Shown here in pieces: positions 1 through 12,129 of a stretch of 64,000 nt of DNA (the stretch's first letter is position 1; every line of letters begins with the position of its first letter). The notes beneath the pieces are model-generated. The model did not search any database. It saw nothing but the letters and a program-made list of their open reading frames with translations, and was not told the origin of the DNA. The stretch comes from Xenopus tropicalis (lineage: Eukaryota > Chordata > Amphibia > Anura > Pipidae): NCBI RefSeq assembly GCF_000004195.4, contig NC_030678.2:156005047-156069046 (forward strand), given 5' to 3'. The position numbers were made by a program, and so were the translations under genes.

Positions 1-62
1 TCCAAATTATGGAAAGATCCCTTGTCAGGTCCCGAGCGTTCTGTATAACAGGTCCCATACCT
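1..62 (-). mobile_element. Family A MITE end fragment
   Basis: The terminal sequence GGAAAGATCCCTT, then AACAGGTCCCATACCT, matches inverted family A ends. It is cut by the window edge. Confidence 0.7.
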
Positions 63-1465
63 CCATAAAGAAGGTGGGTTATTCTGTGAATGGGTTCAGT
101 GAGACCATAACCATGTGTCCAGACCACATGATCCTTTCCAGGGCCAGAACTAGGGGCCAGGTATAAAATGAGCAGGCAAAAAAAAGAAAAGCCTTGGATG
201 CAGTACCATGGGGTCCAATTGCAGGGGGAACAGTGGATGTGGGGGAAGAAAGCGGAAGGTGACAGAGCAATCAGCAAGAAGATTACCAAGCAATGGTGGA
301 GGGTGGTTTTGCAGAGACTGTGGTGCAGGTGGGTTGATAGTGGGCGGCATTAATGGTTTTGGGCAGGGTCTGCTGGGCCAGCAGGAAACTAGAAATAAAT
401 TCAGTGCCCCAACACTTGGGTGTTCCACCCTCACCCCATAAGCGTCTGCAAATAAAAGGAATGTGGAGTGCACAGGGTGGGGGTTGGGGTGGGTGCAAGT
501 AGAAGGAGTGCAACACAGCGTGTGGCAGCTTTTGATGGAGTTCATGACTGGGTGGGGGACCCTGAAGTGGCAGCCCCAGTGGGTTGTGGACACCCCAGTC
601 CTACACTGGCTTTGGGTATGCTGGGTGGGTTCCAAGTTAAGTAGTATTTTGCCACTTAGTTTCTTGTTTCTTAACCTTTGGTTCCCAGATGTTGTTGGAC
701 TACAACTCAGTATGTATTTACCCCTGGTGATAAGTCAAAGAATGCTGAGCACCCAAGGTTAAAAAACAGGGTGTCGGTTGGGATAAGGGTAATGAAAAAA
801 ACCCGATTAATTTATGCCATGAAATAATGGATATTATAGAAAGACAGGTCAAAAAAATGACTGGAAGCCTAGATTTATATATTCAGATCATTGTGATGGA
901 CACGCACGTTTGTAGTGAAACTCAGTTCTAATAAAAACAGCAATGAATTACAATTAGAATGACTGAAAATGTTCCAGCTCAGTGATTGTGACAAGAACAA
1001 GTGTGCTGACAAATTGGCTAAGGCGTACAACCTAGGAACGAGACCTAAAAAAGACATTTTTTTCTCTGTAGCTTTCATTCAGCGTGTAACTGACTCACCA
1101 AGGCAAAGAAGAAAAGGGCTTTTATTTCTTGTGACCAATTTCCGAGCGCCGAACTGAAGTGTTTTTCTCCGTAATATATACCTCAGGGGCAAGTCAGTTA
1201 GAGATAAAGTGATCCAGGCAGCCAAGCCTAAGAAAATATCCCCTGCTGCCCAACCATGAAAGCTCTTTCTAACATTCCCCGCACCGTGTGTAACTTGCCT
1301 ATGCAGATCAACAGATACAACACACTTTATTAGCAGTGCAGGTGCCCTGTGTGCCACTTGTGTGTGTGTATTTCAATTTAATTAGGATTTTTTATTTTGC
1401 TCAATGTGTACGCAGGACATTTCTTGTTGCAGACGTCTAGCTGCTGTTGTTATCCATAGAGAATG
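63..1465. other. Unique intronic sequence
   Basis: No gene recognised. The part at about 150-620 is G/T-rich on the + strand; its overlapping ORFs on both strands look compositional rather than coding. Confidence 0.6.
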
Positions 1466-1469
1466 TTAA

Positions 1470-2106
1470 AGGGGTAGATCACCTTTTTGTTAACTTTTAG
1501 TATGTTATAGAATGGCCAATTCTAAGCAACTTCTTAGCAGCTAATCGACCCGTGTATGGGCACTACCGACGGGACAGCCCGACCGATATCTGGCCTGAAA
1601 TTGGGCAGATCTCGATCGGGCAGGTTTAAAAATCTAGTCGGATCGGGGACCGCATCAACGAGCCAAGCGACTTTGCCTATCCCTGTCGTTATAATTCGAT
1701 CGTTTGGCCCCAGGGCCAAACAATCAAATTAGCCTGGATTCTCCCGATATCGCCCACCCGCCAAGCGAACGGATCTTTTTACACCTTTAATTTTTCCAAC
1801 TTTCAAATAGGGGTCACTGACCCCAGCAGCCAAAAAACAATTGATCTATGAGGCTGCAGTTTTATTGTTATTGTTACTTTTTATTATTTATTTTTCTATT
1901 CAGGCCCTCCCTTATAAACTTATCTGTCTCTCATTTAAACCACTCCCTGGTTGCTAAGGGAATTTGAACCCTAGAAACCAGATGACTGCTGAAATTTCAA
2001 ACTGGAGAGGTGCTGAACGCAAATTAAATAATTCAAAAAACGAATAATACAAAAATAGTACGCTCTACATCATTCATCAACAGTTGGCTCAAAGGTGAAC
2101 AACCAA
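1470..2106. mobile_element. T2-type MITE (TTAA/AGGGG ends), interrupted
   Basis: TTAA flanks lie at 1466-1469 and 2107-2110. The ends AGGGGTAGATCACCTTTTTG and CAAAGGTGAACAACC are inverted repeats. TTAAAGGRR is the terminal motif of Xenopus T2 MITEs. A second, CpG-rich repeat (about 1540-1785) is nested inside. Confidence 0.75.
1540..1785. mobile_element. Nested repeat of the GTGTATGGGC/GGTGGCCATAC type
   Basis: CpG-rich sequence with GTGTATGGGC, CGATCGGGCAGG, TTTGGCCC and ATATCGCC, homologous to the element at 60836-61148. Its insertion interrupts the T2 MITE. Confidence 0.6.
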
Positions 2107-2314
2107 TTAAAGGCAGTCTGCAGGCTTAATCAACAAATAGGGCTTGTGAAAACAATATTTTTTATGAACACGCAAGTTGTGTTTTTTTAGAACTAAAAAG
2201 GGCACACCATGTAAGTACTTTCTGCTTTCAACTTCCTGGTTCTTTAGAAAAACGGAGGCTTGTTTAGACAGAGCTAATTATTTCTAAAGGGACAGATAGG
2301 GGGAATCTGTTATT

Positions 2315-2575
2315 TAGGGTTGCCACCTGTCCGGTTCTGACGTGGACAGTCCGGTTTTCAGAAGGGCTGCCCAGGTCAAAACCTCCTGCCTGGCTTCCCA
2401 AATTAGGAAAACCAGTCAGGACCCAGTAACACTGACGGTCACCATGTCATAGCCCCGCCCTGTGACATCACAGCCCCACCTCTTCCCCACCCCACAACGT
2501 CACGGACCCGCCTGTTCCTCCCCCCGTGACGTCACCCCTGCCCGGCTAAGAAAGCCAGCAGAGGTGGCATCCCTA
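2315..2575. mobile_element. MITE, TAGGGTTGCCACCT termini
   Basis: The ends TAGGGTTGCCACCT and AGGTGGCATCCCTA flank a GC-rich interior with TGACGTCAC/TGACATCAC motifs. The same family is at 56970-57224, with pieces at 32884-32996 and near 51822-51846. Confidence 0.75.
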
Positions 2576-2578
2576 TCT

Positions 2579-3040
2579 GAATTACAGGAAGGCCATCTCC
2601 CATAGACTCCACTTTAGGCAAATAATTCCGATTTTTTTAATTATTTCCCGTTTCTCTGTAATAATAACAGTAACTTGCACTTGATCCCAACTAAGATATA
2701 AGTCATTCTTATTGGAGGCAAAATAATCCTATTGGGTTTAATTCATGCTTAAATTATTTTATAGTAGACTAAGGGGCATATTTATTACAGTGTGTAAGCC
2801 AACATCACTGGTAATGTTGCCCATAGCAACCAATCAGCAATAAGAATTTAATGGCCACTTACAAGTTAGAAAACAAAAGGAAATGTCTGATTGGTTGCTA
2901 TGGGAAACATCACCGGTGATATTGGCTTACACACTGTAATAAATATGCCCCTTAAGGTATGATTGTTGAAATTATGGAAAGATCCCTTCTCAAAAATTCA
3001 CAGGCCCCGAGCATTTTGGATAACATGTCCCTTACCTGTA
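2579..3040 (-). mobile_element. Family A MITE, single-unit copy, interrupted
   Basis: An inverted copy with one 113-bp-like unit, lacking its outermost left TIR and ending TACCTGTA at 3040. A TTAA MITE (2773-2951) sits in its body. It shows that family A exists without amplification. Confidence 0.8.
2773..2951. mobile_element. TTAA MITE inside family A
   Basis: Palindromic, 179 bp, with ends GGGGCATATTTATTACAGTG and CACTGTAATAAATATGCCCC. It is flanked by CTAA (mutated TTAA) at 2769 and TTAA at 2952. Confidence 0.85.
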
Positions 3041-3483
3041 GTAAAATTAGTAAAATAGGTTTGTTTGTTTTTTCAAATTAATGGACAAGTCAAGTTTCAA
3101 TTATGGGGACCCTTCCCAATGAGCCAAAATTGTAACCATAAAGAGGTTCAAATGCACCACACATCACGGTCTCAGCACCAGGCATAGCCATGTAAACAAG
3201 CTCTGTATTCATTTTTACCTTAAACATTTTATTTTTAAAAGAAAAAGCAGTTGCTTTTTAAAGAAAAAAGCTTTGTTAAAAAAATGGTGCTCGTCACTGC
3301 CTTTTTTACTCCATTTTTTTACCTTCAGGATTGACTTACCACATGAATTCTTCCAATTGACGTAATTGGGCTATGCCATAATTATAACAGTTTTAAATAA
3401 TGGTGTTAAATACATGACCCACGCATCAACCTACATTCGCTCACCTCACTCACCAATAAAAACTGCGTGACGATATCATTGTT

Positions 3484-4290
3484 GGAATGATAATGGCCAC
3501 AGCTTTATTGAAAAATACAAACAGTGCAAAATTATTGAATACAATACAAATGGTAAACATGTATAAACATAAACAATACATTAATATAATCATAAGTGCA
3601 AAACATTACCATAACCAAAATACTGACCTTGAGCCCCTTGCCAGCCTGCCTTTCCACAACCAGCCTGAGCCGTGCTATTCTCCAGCCACCCAATCCCTAG
3701 CTCGGAGGATACCCGTCGCCAATCCGGCACCTATCCGGTCCCCTTTTCTAATTAGCCATCTCAGTACCCACCCAGCGCTTTATAGCGCACCTTTTGTATT
3801 CCGTCCACCAATGGTCACCCACCTTAGAGGTTAAACCATCCACTCTACCTGATCTGGCATACCAGAACAAGCTTTCCTCCCAGACAGACTGACAAGGACC
3901 CACCAAAGCTGTGACAACCACCATGACGCTGATCATCCGTGCCACTTTACCTGTGTCTCACCCAAATTTTCCCCACTAGCTAACTAAACCCATGTACCCC
4001 TCAACCCTCCAGGGCCACATGTGCCAACTAGAAAACAATAAATCACTATCAAACCAACCCCCAACTAAGGGAGGGTGGGTGGGGACCTTTCCTCTTCTGC
4101 TTCCCCACAAAATGGTGGATAGCCAGCCCTTACTGCCACTCCTATATGCCCTTCTTCACCCTGCCTTTTTCTCTCCCCCCCTTTATTCAAATCTGTCCTA
4201 TCCCCCCGCTTGTGATGCTGGGCTGGGTCATGTAGCCCCCCTCCGACCCTGCTGCTCCAGGGATAACAGTAAATGGGCAACTTGAAAGGA
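3484..4290 (-). other. Possible LTR remnant
   Basis: On the minus strand a TATA-like GCGCTATAAAGCGC (near 3776-3789) is followed about 270 bp later by AATAAAGCTGTGGCC (near 3496-3510). That is a promoter-to-poly(A) order like an LTR. No primer-binding site, coding region or clear target duplication was found. Confidence 0.3.
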
Positions 4291-5602
4291 AATATACAAC
4301 TTTATACAATTACAATTTTATACACTGCTTTTTACCCTGTTTTTTTCCAGAGCATAGCCCCCCCCATTCACCCACCCCAGGACCTCTGTATAGAGTGACT
4401 GGTAGATAAAAAAAACAGTGTGTTCCCCGGCCAAGTACCCCAGGCTGATGCATTTTCTGAAGAAGAGGGACACTGGTCCAAAGGAGGATGCCTAAAAATT
4501 GCCTCTCTGAGTGATTTAAGTCTTCCTTGTCCTTTAAAAGAATACCAACTGTATATTTGTTGAGTAAGTACTACCATCAGGTCAGTCCTTGTGGTTGCTA
4601 GACCTTTGCTGTGTGGAGTGCAGTGCAGAGAAGAGTTAAAGATTTGAAGGATTCAAACAAGGACATGAGTTCATTCAGGGCTGGTGCCAGAGGGCTAAAT
4701 AAATTGCTCAGCAGAGAGAGATCCCTTTACTGGGAGAGGGAATGTTCCAGTCATGGCTACCACATTGGAAAACTGCATAACCATATATCCTAAAGTAAAA
4801 TCCACTCTGCTGAAGAGTATTTGAAATACCTTAATTTATGTATGTTTTCTATCAATGTAAAGTAGTTTCCTGCGTTAACATCTGCTGCATCCCTTTTCTA
4901 CATAGCTGCGCATAATAATGTTCCCACCGGTGTCTCGTCCACGCAAATTATTTTCTGCCTTTTTAATTCTGGAACTGTCGGATTTAGAAAAAAAAATCAA
5001 ATTTGCTAAAATAATACGTTTTATTCACTTCTTAAAATATCGACCTTGTTGGAGGTTTTAGTACCATGTATCCATTCCCTCCCACATATCCACCACATTA
5101 AATAACGGCAGGCCTTACACTGTTGCTAGCTGATTTATCCTGGCAACCTGACTTCCTAAGAAAATATTCAGTTTACTTTAACACTTTGCTTTATATCCTT
5201 TAACCACACGGGTACCCAATAAACTTTTACAAACTGGTTTATGGGAAACAATTTTGAGACGACAGAATTGACCCAAAGAGAAAAGCAACAGCCATTTTTG
5301 GAGCCAGGAAGTATTTGATGATGGTGGGGAAGGAAAGGTTTTCCTTTGGTTCAAGGGAACGGATTTGTTAAATGCTGTACGTTTGCGACGGGGAAATGTT
5401 TTCTGGATCAAAAGTCTACTGGCTAAATCAGGAATCGTTAAAAAATTGCCAACTGGGGGGCAATGTGATTGCGCTTTTGTCTTTATATATATTTTGAGCA
5501 ACTTTTACAAGAACAATGATTTATGGCAGTTGCTCAAGAGATGCAGCTGAAACATCTAAATACCAAAGACAAGGTTGGGTGCCTAGCAACAAAAATGTGG
5601 GT
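4291..5602. other. Unique intronic sequence
   Basis: No gene, RNA or clear mobile element seen. Confidence 0.6.
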
Positions 5603-6825
5603 ACAGGTATAGGACCTGTTATCCAGAATGCTCGGGACCAAGGGTATTCCGGATAAGGGTTAAATGGATCTCCATACATTAAGGGGCTGATTTACTAAGA
5701 CACGAATTCGAATTGGAAAAATTCCGATTGGAAACGAACATTTTGCGACTTTTTCGTATTTTCTGCGATATTTTCGGCGTCTTTGCGACGTTTTTTCGCA
5801 AAGACGCCGAAAAAATCGCAAAAAATACGAAAAAATCGCAAAATACCGATCATTACGAAAAAAACGCAATCGGACGCATTCGGCCCGTTCGTGGGTTAGT
5901 AAATGTGCCCCTAAGTCTACTAAAGAATCAATAAAACATTAATTAAACCCAATAGGATTGTTTTGCATCCAATAATCATTATTTATATCTTAGTTGGGAT
6001 CAAGTACAGGTACTGTTTTATTATTACAGAGAAAAGGGAATCATTTAACCATTAATTAAACCCAATAGGACTGTTCTGCCCCCAATAAGGGGTAATTATA
6101 TCTTAGTTGGGATCAAGTACAGGTACTGTTTTATTATTACAGAGAAAAGGGAATCATTTAACCATTAAATAAACCCAATAGGGCTGTTCTGCCCCCAATA
6201 AGGGGTAATTATATCTTAGTTGGGATCAAGTACAGGTACTGTTTTATTATTACAGAGAAAAGGGAATCATTTAACCATTAAATAAACCCAATAGGATTGT
6301 TCTGCCCCCAATAAGGGGTAATTATATCTTAGTTGGGATCAAGTACAGGTACTGTTTTATTATTACAGAGAAAAGGGAATAATTTAACCATTAATTAAAC
6401 CCAATAGGGCTGTTCTGCCCCCAATAAGGGGTAATTATATCTTAGTTGGGATCAAGTACAGGTACTGTTTTATTATTACAGAGAAAAGGGAATAATTTAA
6501 CCATTAATTAAACCCAATAGGATTGTTCTGCCCCCAATAAGGGGTAATTATATCTTAGTTGGGATCAAGTACAAGGTACTGTTTTATTATTACAGAGAAA
6601 AGGGAATAATTTAACCATTAATTAAACCCAATAGGGCTGTTCTGCCCCCAATAAGGGGTAATTATATCTTAGTTGGGATCAAGTACAGGTACTGTTTTAT
6701 TATTACAGAGAAAAGGGAATCATTTAACCATTAAATAAACCCAATAGGGCTGTTCTGCCCCCAATAAGGGGTAATTATATCTTAGTTGGGATCAATTACA
6801 GGTACTGTTTTATTACACAGGTGTA
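5603..6825 (+). mobile_element. Family A MITE with 113-bp minisatellite, right end lost
   Basis: It begins with the TIR sequence TACAGGTATAGGACCTGTTA, followed by TCCAGAATGCTCGGG. The body is interrupted at its TTAA by a fold-back MITE (5683-5911). It then carries about eight units with a 113-bp period (units at 6061, 6174, 6287 and so on). The last unit breaks off near 6820 without the right TIR. The layout recalls the published Xenopus precedent of tandem repeats riding on a MITE (Xmix/Xstir, from memory); the identity is unverified. Confidence 0.85.
5683..5911. mobile_element. Fold-back MITE (family D, GGGGC...GCCCC) in TTAA
   Basis: About 229 bp, palindromic, with ends GGGGCTGATTTACTAA and TTAGTAAATGTGCCCC. 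The interior is rich in TTTTTCG/CGAAAAA. It sits in the TTAA of a family A MITE: TTAA at 5679-5682 on the left and a one-base-shortened TAA on the right. Confidence 0.85.
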
Positions 6826-7010
6826 CCGACGATGAGACATATAATTGGCCGCAAGGTGCAACTATATTGTTCACATATGGGGTCACAGTGTGTAATAAAC
6901 GTTATAACATAAATATAAACATAATATTACAGTTTGTTGTATTTTGTAAATTGTTTCTCTATTTAACTTTTAGATCTGGACCTACATCCATATGCATGTA
7001 TGAGCATATA

Positions 7011-7663
7011 TACAGGTATAGGACCCGTTATCCAGAATGCTGGGGACCAAGGGTATTCCGTAATTTTGATCTCCATACCTTAAGTCTACTAAAAATTCAA
7101 TAAAACATTAATTAAACCCAATAGGATTGTTTTGCCTCCAATAAGGATTATTTATGTCTTAGTTGGGATCAAGTACAGGTACTGTTTTATTATTACAGAG
7201 AAAAGGGAATCATTTAACCATTAAATAAACCCAATAGGGCTGTTCTGCCCCCAATAAGGGGTAATTATATCTTAGTTGGGATCAAGTACAGGTACTGTTT
7301 TATTATTACAGAGAAAAGGGAATAATTTAACCATTAAATAATCCCAATAGGGCTGTTCTGCCCCCAATAAGGAGTAATTATATCTTAGTTGGGATCAATT
7401 ACAGGTACTGTTTTATTATTACAGAGAAAAGGGAATCATTTAACCATTAAATAAACCCAATAGGGCTGTTCTGCCCCCAATAAGGGGTAATTATATCTTA
7501 GTTGGGATCAAGTACAGGTACTGTTTTATTATTACAGAAAAAAAGGAAATCAGTTTTAAAATTCTGAATTATTTGATTAAAATGGAGTCTATGGGAGATG
7601 GGCTTTCTGTAATTCTGAGCTTTCTGGATAACGGGTTTCCGGATAAGGGATCCCATACCTGTA
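7011..7663 (+). mobile_element. Family A MITE with 113-bp minisatellite, complete
   Basis: A complete copy. The left TIR is TACAGGTATAGGACCCGTTA; there are about four units; the right end is GGATAAGGGATCCCATACCT followed by GTA. TATA-rich sequence flanks both ends, so a TA-type target duplication is possible but ambiguous. Confidence 0.9.
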
Positions 7664-8743
7664 TATATAAATATGGATATGGATAATGTTGATTGGAAAA
7701 TGTGATTTAAATAGTTTCAGGCAATTATAAAGACCAACAGCATGGAAAAATAAGTCCATTATTTGGCAGTGAAGCACCACCCCAGTCTGTGTTACTGGAA
7801 TCTATGCATCATAGATCTTGTACAGCAACATTGATAGTGCAATTGCTATAGAGATATTAAGTAAATATAGTATTAAAATGAGGCAGTTGAAACGGTACCT
7901 TAGAAATGTACGTGCAGGCCTCCCATACGACTCTTACAATAGTCAGCTTCTGAAATCTCTGCAAGTAGTTCTGAGTGTAATTAATTGAGTGTGTGCCATT
8001 ATATTTAATTACAGTTGTTTCATGTCCTGTTCTTGCCCTTTGCACGCACTCCCTGGGAGTGATATAAGGAGGGGACAGACATTGTTTTTGGGGAAGCAGG
8101 AAAAGGGAAACCACAGAGGAGCCAAACTGCAATTCTGTGGTTTGGAACGGCCCCAAGCCAGATTAGAGAAGCAATGATGTATAAGTAGAGTGGATGGGGC
8201 TTGAATGCTAAATTAATAGCACTGAAAGGAACAAGAGAGTATTAAATTATGATTTGCAAGGTATTACTGGTGAAATGCTTTGCAGCTCCCACACTAATGA
8301 TGCCAGGTGCAGTGGGGCTCTAAATAGAATCTCCATGTTCAGTCACAAGAAGCATGAAGGAAGGTATAGGAGATTCGGGATGCAAATAAGCAAAGTGGGT
8401 GCCCCGAAATAGAAAAAACAATTTCTAAAACATTTCGGCTTTGGATTTCAGATGCATTCCTGAGAACAAAAACCCCGTGCCGACAATGAAAATAGGGAGT
8501 GCTTCATGTCTGTTTCTAGGAGAAAACAGATTAAATGCTAATGCCAGTAGATTACACCCAATCATTTCTTTAAAAATGCTTTAGAACATTATAGTTAATG
8601 ATTTCCAAATTCTGTTTTTTTAACAATGAAAAAAAGGAAAGAATAACTGGGAAGTAGGGAAACCTGAGTCCTGTTCATTATCGACAATGTATTGCCTATA
8701 ATATTATATATATATTGCCTATAATACACATGCAAAGACACAT
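7664..8743. other. Unique intronic sequence
   Basis: Nothing recognisable apart from a short TA-rich patch near 8700-8716. Confidence 0.6.
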
Positions 8744-9386
8744 GAGGGTTGATTGACTAAAGTGCAATAACGCTTATCGCATGCTTTTTTACGTTAAAAT
8801 TGACACAAAAAAACGCAAAAAAAAAATCGCTAAAGTATTATCGCATGCGCTAAGTCGCATATCGCATGCGTTAAATAGCGCGCAACCAAATGCGTTAATT
8901 AGCGCGCAGAAATAATACTAACGCATGATTCAGAAACACTTAGACGCGCTAAATATCGCAGTAGTCTGTGCGACTATTAACGCCTACTTGGGGCAGACGG
9001 TAATTATAGAAAAGTACAGTTCATGAGCTTTTGGCAACACAATATGGACTTTGCAGTGGGATTTATTCAAGTCTGTGTTGGCCCCAGAGTGATGCAGCCG
9101 CCAGTTTGCAGGGAAATGGGCATTTGAAAAAATGAATGGCGTGCGCGATAAGCAGTGCTTGTGTGTTAATTAGCGCTTGCGACAAGCAGCGTTAATTAGC
9201 GCGCGTTGCGTCGAATACCGCGTGAAAATAGTCTTCGCAACTTAACGCAAACAGCATCGCGTCTAAATTAACGCAAATATACTTTTAGTAATTTGTGCGT
9301 TAAGACGCGAAAAATAACATGCGATAAAAATTTTAACGCATGCTAGAAATAGCTCTCGTTTTATCGCATTTTAGTGAATCAACCCT
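8744..9386. mobile_element. CpG-rich fold-back element
   Basis: Inverted ends AGGGTTGATTGACTAAAGTG and TTTTAGTGAATCAACCCT, with ATG on both sides (possible 3-bp duplication). The interior is rich in GCGTTAATTAGCGCGC-like palindromes and CATGCGATAA. Confidence 0.78.
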
Positions 9387-10282
9387 ATGGGGCAATTAGT
9401 CGCCGCAGCTTTTAAAAAACTCAACGCAACAAATGATGGCACTTTAGCTTATTTTTCATTTTAAACCTTTACTTGAAAATCCTATATAATTAATATTAAC
9501 AATCATATTTTATTTCAGTTTATTTTTCTTTATTTTCTCATTTTGCAGGGCTTCTGTTCCAAGTAACTTTATGGGGCAGATTTAGCAACATTCCAATTAG
9601 CCATGTTACAGTTTTTTTTTAGCTAAAACCCGCAAATAATCAGGAATTTGAATTATGGTTTAAAAATGTAAATTTATGATATTTATTAACTGAAAAAAGT
9701 GAAAAACTGGAAAGTAAAACTTCTGCAAGATGGAGTAGTAGAATCAATGGGAGCGGTCCTAGGCATAATATAAACCATTCATTAATTCAAGTTGTTTTTT
9801 AAATTTTTTTGAAGCTTTGCAACCTATTAGAAATTACATAAAAACTACTTATTCAATTTAATATGTTTCTTAATGGTTTTAATAACTCACTTTTTTTATT
9901 CAGTTTTTTTAAAAAATAAGGTCGCATTCATGATATTTAAAATTTCAAGGTTAAAAAATACGAAAATTTTGCTTATACGAATTGTGATAAATAATCTTCC
10001 ATGCGTTATGTATTATTATTTTAAATTTTTATTTTATTATTATATTTTCCTAATTTTACATTTCACAGACCTAAATCTGATTTGATGATATTTCCAACAT
10101 ATCAGCAGATTAAATAATATGTTTATTTCTTAAAGAAATTGTGTTTTCAAATACTTTTATTTAATTGTTTTTTTGTTCACACTTTTTAAAACCATTTGTA
10201 TTATTGCTGTGTAGAATCTATTATCCATCATGCTTTGGGTATTTTTTCAAATAATGTTGTTTTTGTAATGTGAAGCATTACA
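9387..10282. other. Very AT-rich intronic sequence
   Basis: Strongly A/T-rich; the short ORF at 9873-10085 is compositional. Confidence 0.6.
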
Positions 10283-10372
10283 ATATATATATATATATAT
10301 AGACTGAAATGTCGAGTAATAAACCTCTCTCTTTTTGTACTTAAATTTTTTTCACAATTCTTTAAATCCTAA

Positions 10373-10402
<30 letters not shown>
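10283..10402. repeat. TA microsatellites
   Basis: Two (TA)n tracts, at about 10283-10301 and 10375-10402, separated by AT-rich DNA. Confidence 0.95.
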
Positions 10403-10403
<1 letters not shown>

Positions 10404-10564
10404 AAAGTGAAGAGGGATGACGGCACTCACAGGAAATTTCAAGCTAGGAGACATCAGATGAGGTGTAGGAAGTGAGGTTTTTATTTAGTCCTCACTTCCT
10501 ACACCTCATCTGATGTCTCCTAGTTTGAAATTTCCTGTGAGTGCCGTCATCCCTCTTCACTTTT
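10403..10564. repeat. 75-bp-arm palindrome
   Basis: Arms 10403-10477 and 10490-10564 are reverse complements with one visible mismatch and a 12-bp loop. It is flanked by TA repeats on the left and, about 70 bp away, on the right. GTGAGTGCCGTCATCC in the arm resembles PLE tail sequence, so the palindrome may be two tail fragments in inverted orientation. Confidence 0.85.
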
Positions 10565-10633
10565 GCATTTTGCTGTATCGCACTGGGACCCAGGTAGTAT
10601 CTATTTCTATTGGTGTGCAACTTAAAAACTGTT

Positions 10634-10636
<3 letters not shown>

Positions 10637-10682
<46 letters not shown>
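10637..10682. repeat. TA microsatellite
   Basis: Pure (TA)n of about 46 bp between the palindrome and the reversed PLE tail. Confidence 0.97.
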
Positions 10683-10685
<3 letters not shown>

Positions 10686-10689
10686 AAAA

Positions 10690-11110
10690 CCAACGTACGA
10701 TGCACTCAGACCTAAATATAATATAATGCTATGGGTGCGTTAAACAAGCTCAAATTGCAGGGAGTCCGCCTGCACAATAATATATCTTCCAACTGAGCCG
10801 CACTCCAAAGTTGTAAAACATAGCTTTTATTCAAGCATTTTCTTAAAAAAACGAATGCAATAATCGTTCAAAGTAGTATAACAACTATACTTATCAGTCC
10901 ATTATGCCACATCCGCGCGACGTTTCGGGGACATCCTACCCCCTTTCTCAAGCGCACCTCGTGGCTAGGCACAGTCAGTAGTCCGCATAACTTATTACTT
11001 CCTTGTATAGCCGAAAACCGGAAGTGACGTAGCGGGTCACCGTGGAAACGGATCACACTGTCAGCGTAATCAGAATACACAGAAGCCGGCACATCAATTC
11101 AGTATATACT
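10690..11110 (-). mobile_element. Reversed 3' end of a second Penelope-like element
   Basis: Read on the minus strand, this block has the same order as the 3' end of the intact PLE. A hammerhead-like segment (about 10911-10965) is followed by GAATAAAAGC (polyadenylation-like AATAAA at 10826-10831 on the complement) and then TTGGAGTGCGG. No ORF remains, so it is a 5'-truncated copy of a different PLE family. It abuts a TA microsatellite. Confidence 0.5.
10911..10965 (-). ncRNA. Hammerhead-like motif (minus strand)
   Basis: On the minus strand: GCGC, then TTGAGAAAG, a GGGG...CCCC stem II with an 8-nt loop, then GAAACGTC and GCGC. The outer GCGC pair can form stem I, and GTC is a usual cleavage triplet. 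The CTGANGA block is degenerate (TTGAGAA). Confidence 0.45.
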
Positions 11111-11555
11111 AGTAAGGAGCTATCAGTCTATATATATATATATATATATATAGACAACAATAAGCCCCTCTGCACTCAACCAGTATCAATATATATATAG
11201 GGCATTAAGACATTCTGTGCATTAAGCTGCCAGGCAATACCCTCCCCTTACACAAAACAGGGACTGTATGTCCATATATTGCAATATATTCAAGCTGGCC
11301 AACTACATCAAAGTCATCCCCGGTCTGGCCAGCCCTTCACTCACTTTTATCTGATTTATTACGAATTCTACTGCTTCATTGTACATTTAACAAAGGGATT
11401 GAGTTTTACCTGCAACTTACTTGCTTTCAAGGTTAAAATCCCCCAAATAGTTGCCCTTTTATTGGCTCCGCTGGGATCACCTGACTGTAGCTGGGAAGGG
11501 TGGGAGCTACAACATGGAGCTAGCCACTGCTTCTGTATAAACTATACACATATAT

Positions 11556-11625
<70 letters not shown>

Positions 11626-12129
11626 TATTATATAGAAAACCTGATATTAAGTATGTTTAATAGTATACTGTGGGAAATAAAACATTTTTTTCAAGCTTTT
11701 TGTATTCTATGGATATAATATGCAGTATTTGTATTAGTGAGAGAGAAAGCAAGAGAAATGCATTCTCCCGAGCCATAATTTGTGGTAACTGTATAATAAT
11801 ACCCTTGGGGGCCTAATGTAGGATACGAATGAAAGCCCTTAGGCTTTAATTCTACGGGTCCTAAATATTCAAGATTTGTCCAGGGACAGAACATCATTGT
11901 CCGTTTGATTCTTACTGTGTTTACAATAACATTTGTAATGCGATTCAAAACCTCCGAATTTACAAATTATATACTGTATGCTAGACTTATGGGGCTGGCC
12001 ATTTTTGTTTGCAAATCAGTTAATGTTTATTGTTGTAGGACACGGAACAACTTCTGATTTCCTGATATTCCTAATGCACTCAATGTCTGCTGTACTTATT
12101 CAAAGAGTGGCCTTTCAGATGCCCCTATA
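11100..12129. other. AT-rich stretch upstream of the PLE, with long TA tract
   Basis: It contains (TA)n at about 11131-11153 and a long one at about 11547-11620. It also has a PLE-tail-like CCCCTCTGCACTCAACC at 11164-11180. No gene is evident; the 5' part of the PLE may begin in this region. Confidence 0.6.

Noticed and set aside
150..762. Overlapping ORFs on both strands, up to 161 codons
   Set aside because: G/T-rich composition, no domain, no splice context; likely chance.
3484..4290. Endogenous retrovirus
   Set aside because: Only a TATA/AATAAA order was seen; no gag, pol or env, no primer-binding site and no clear duplication, so it is kept as a low-confidence LTR-like remnant.
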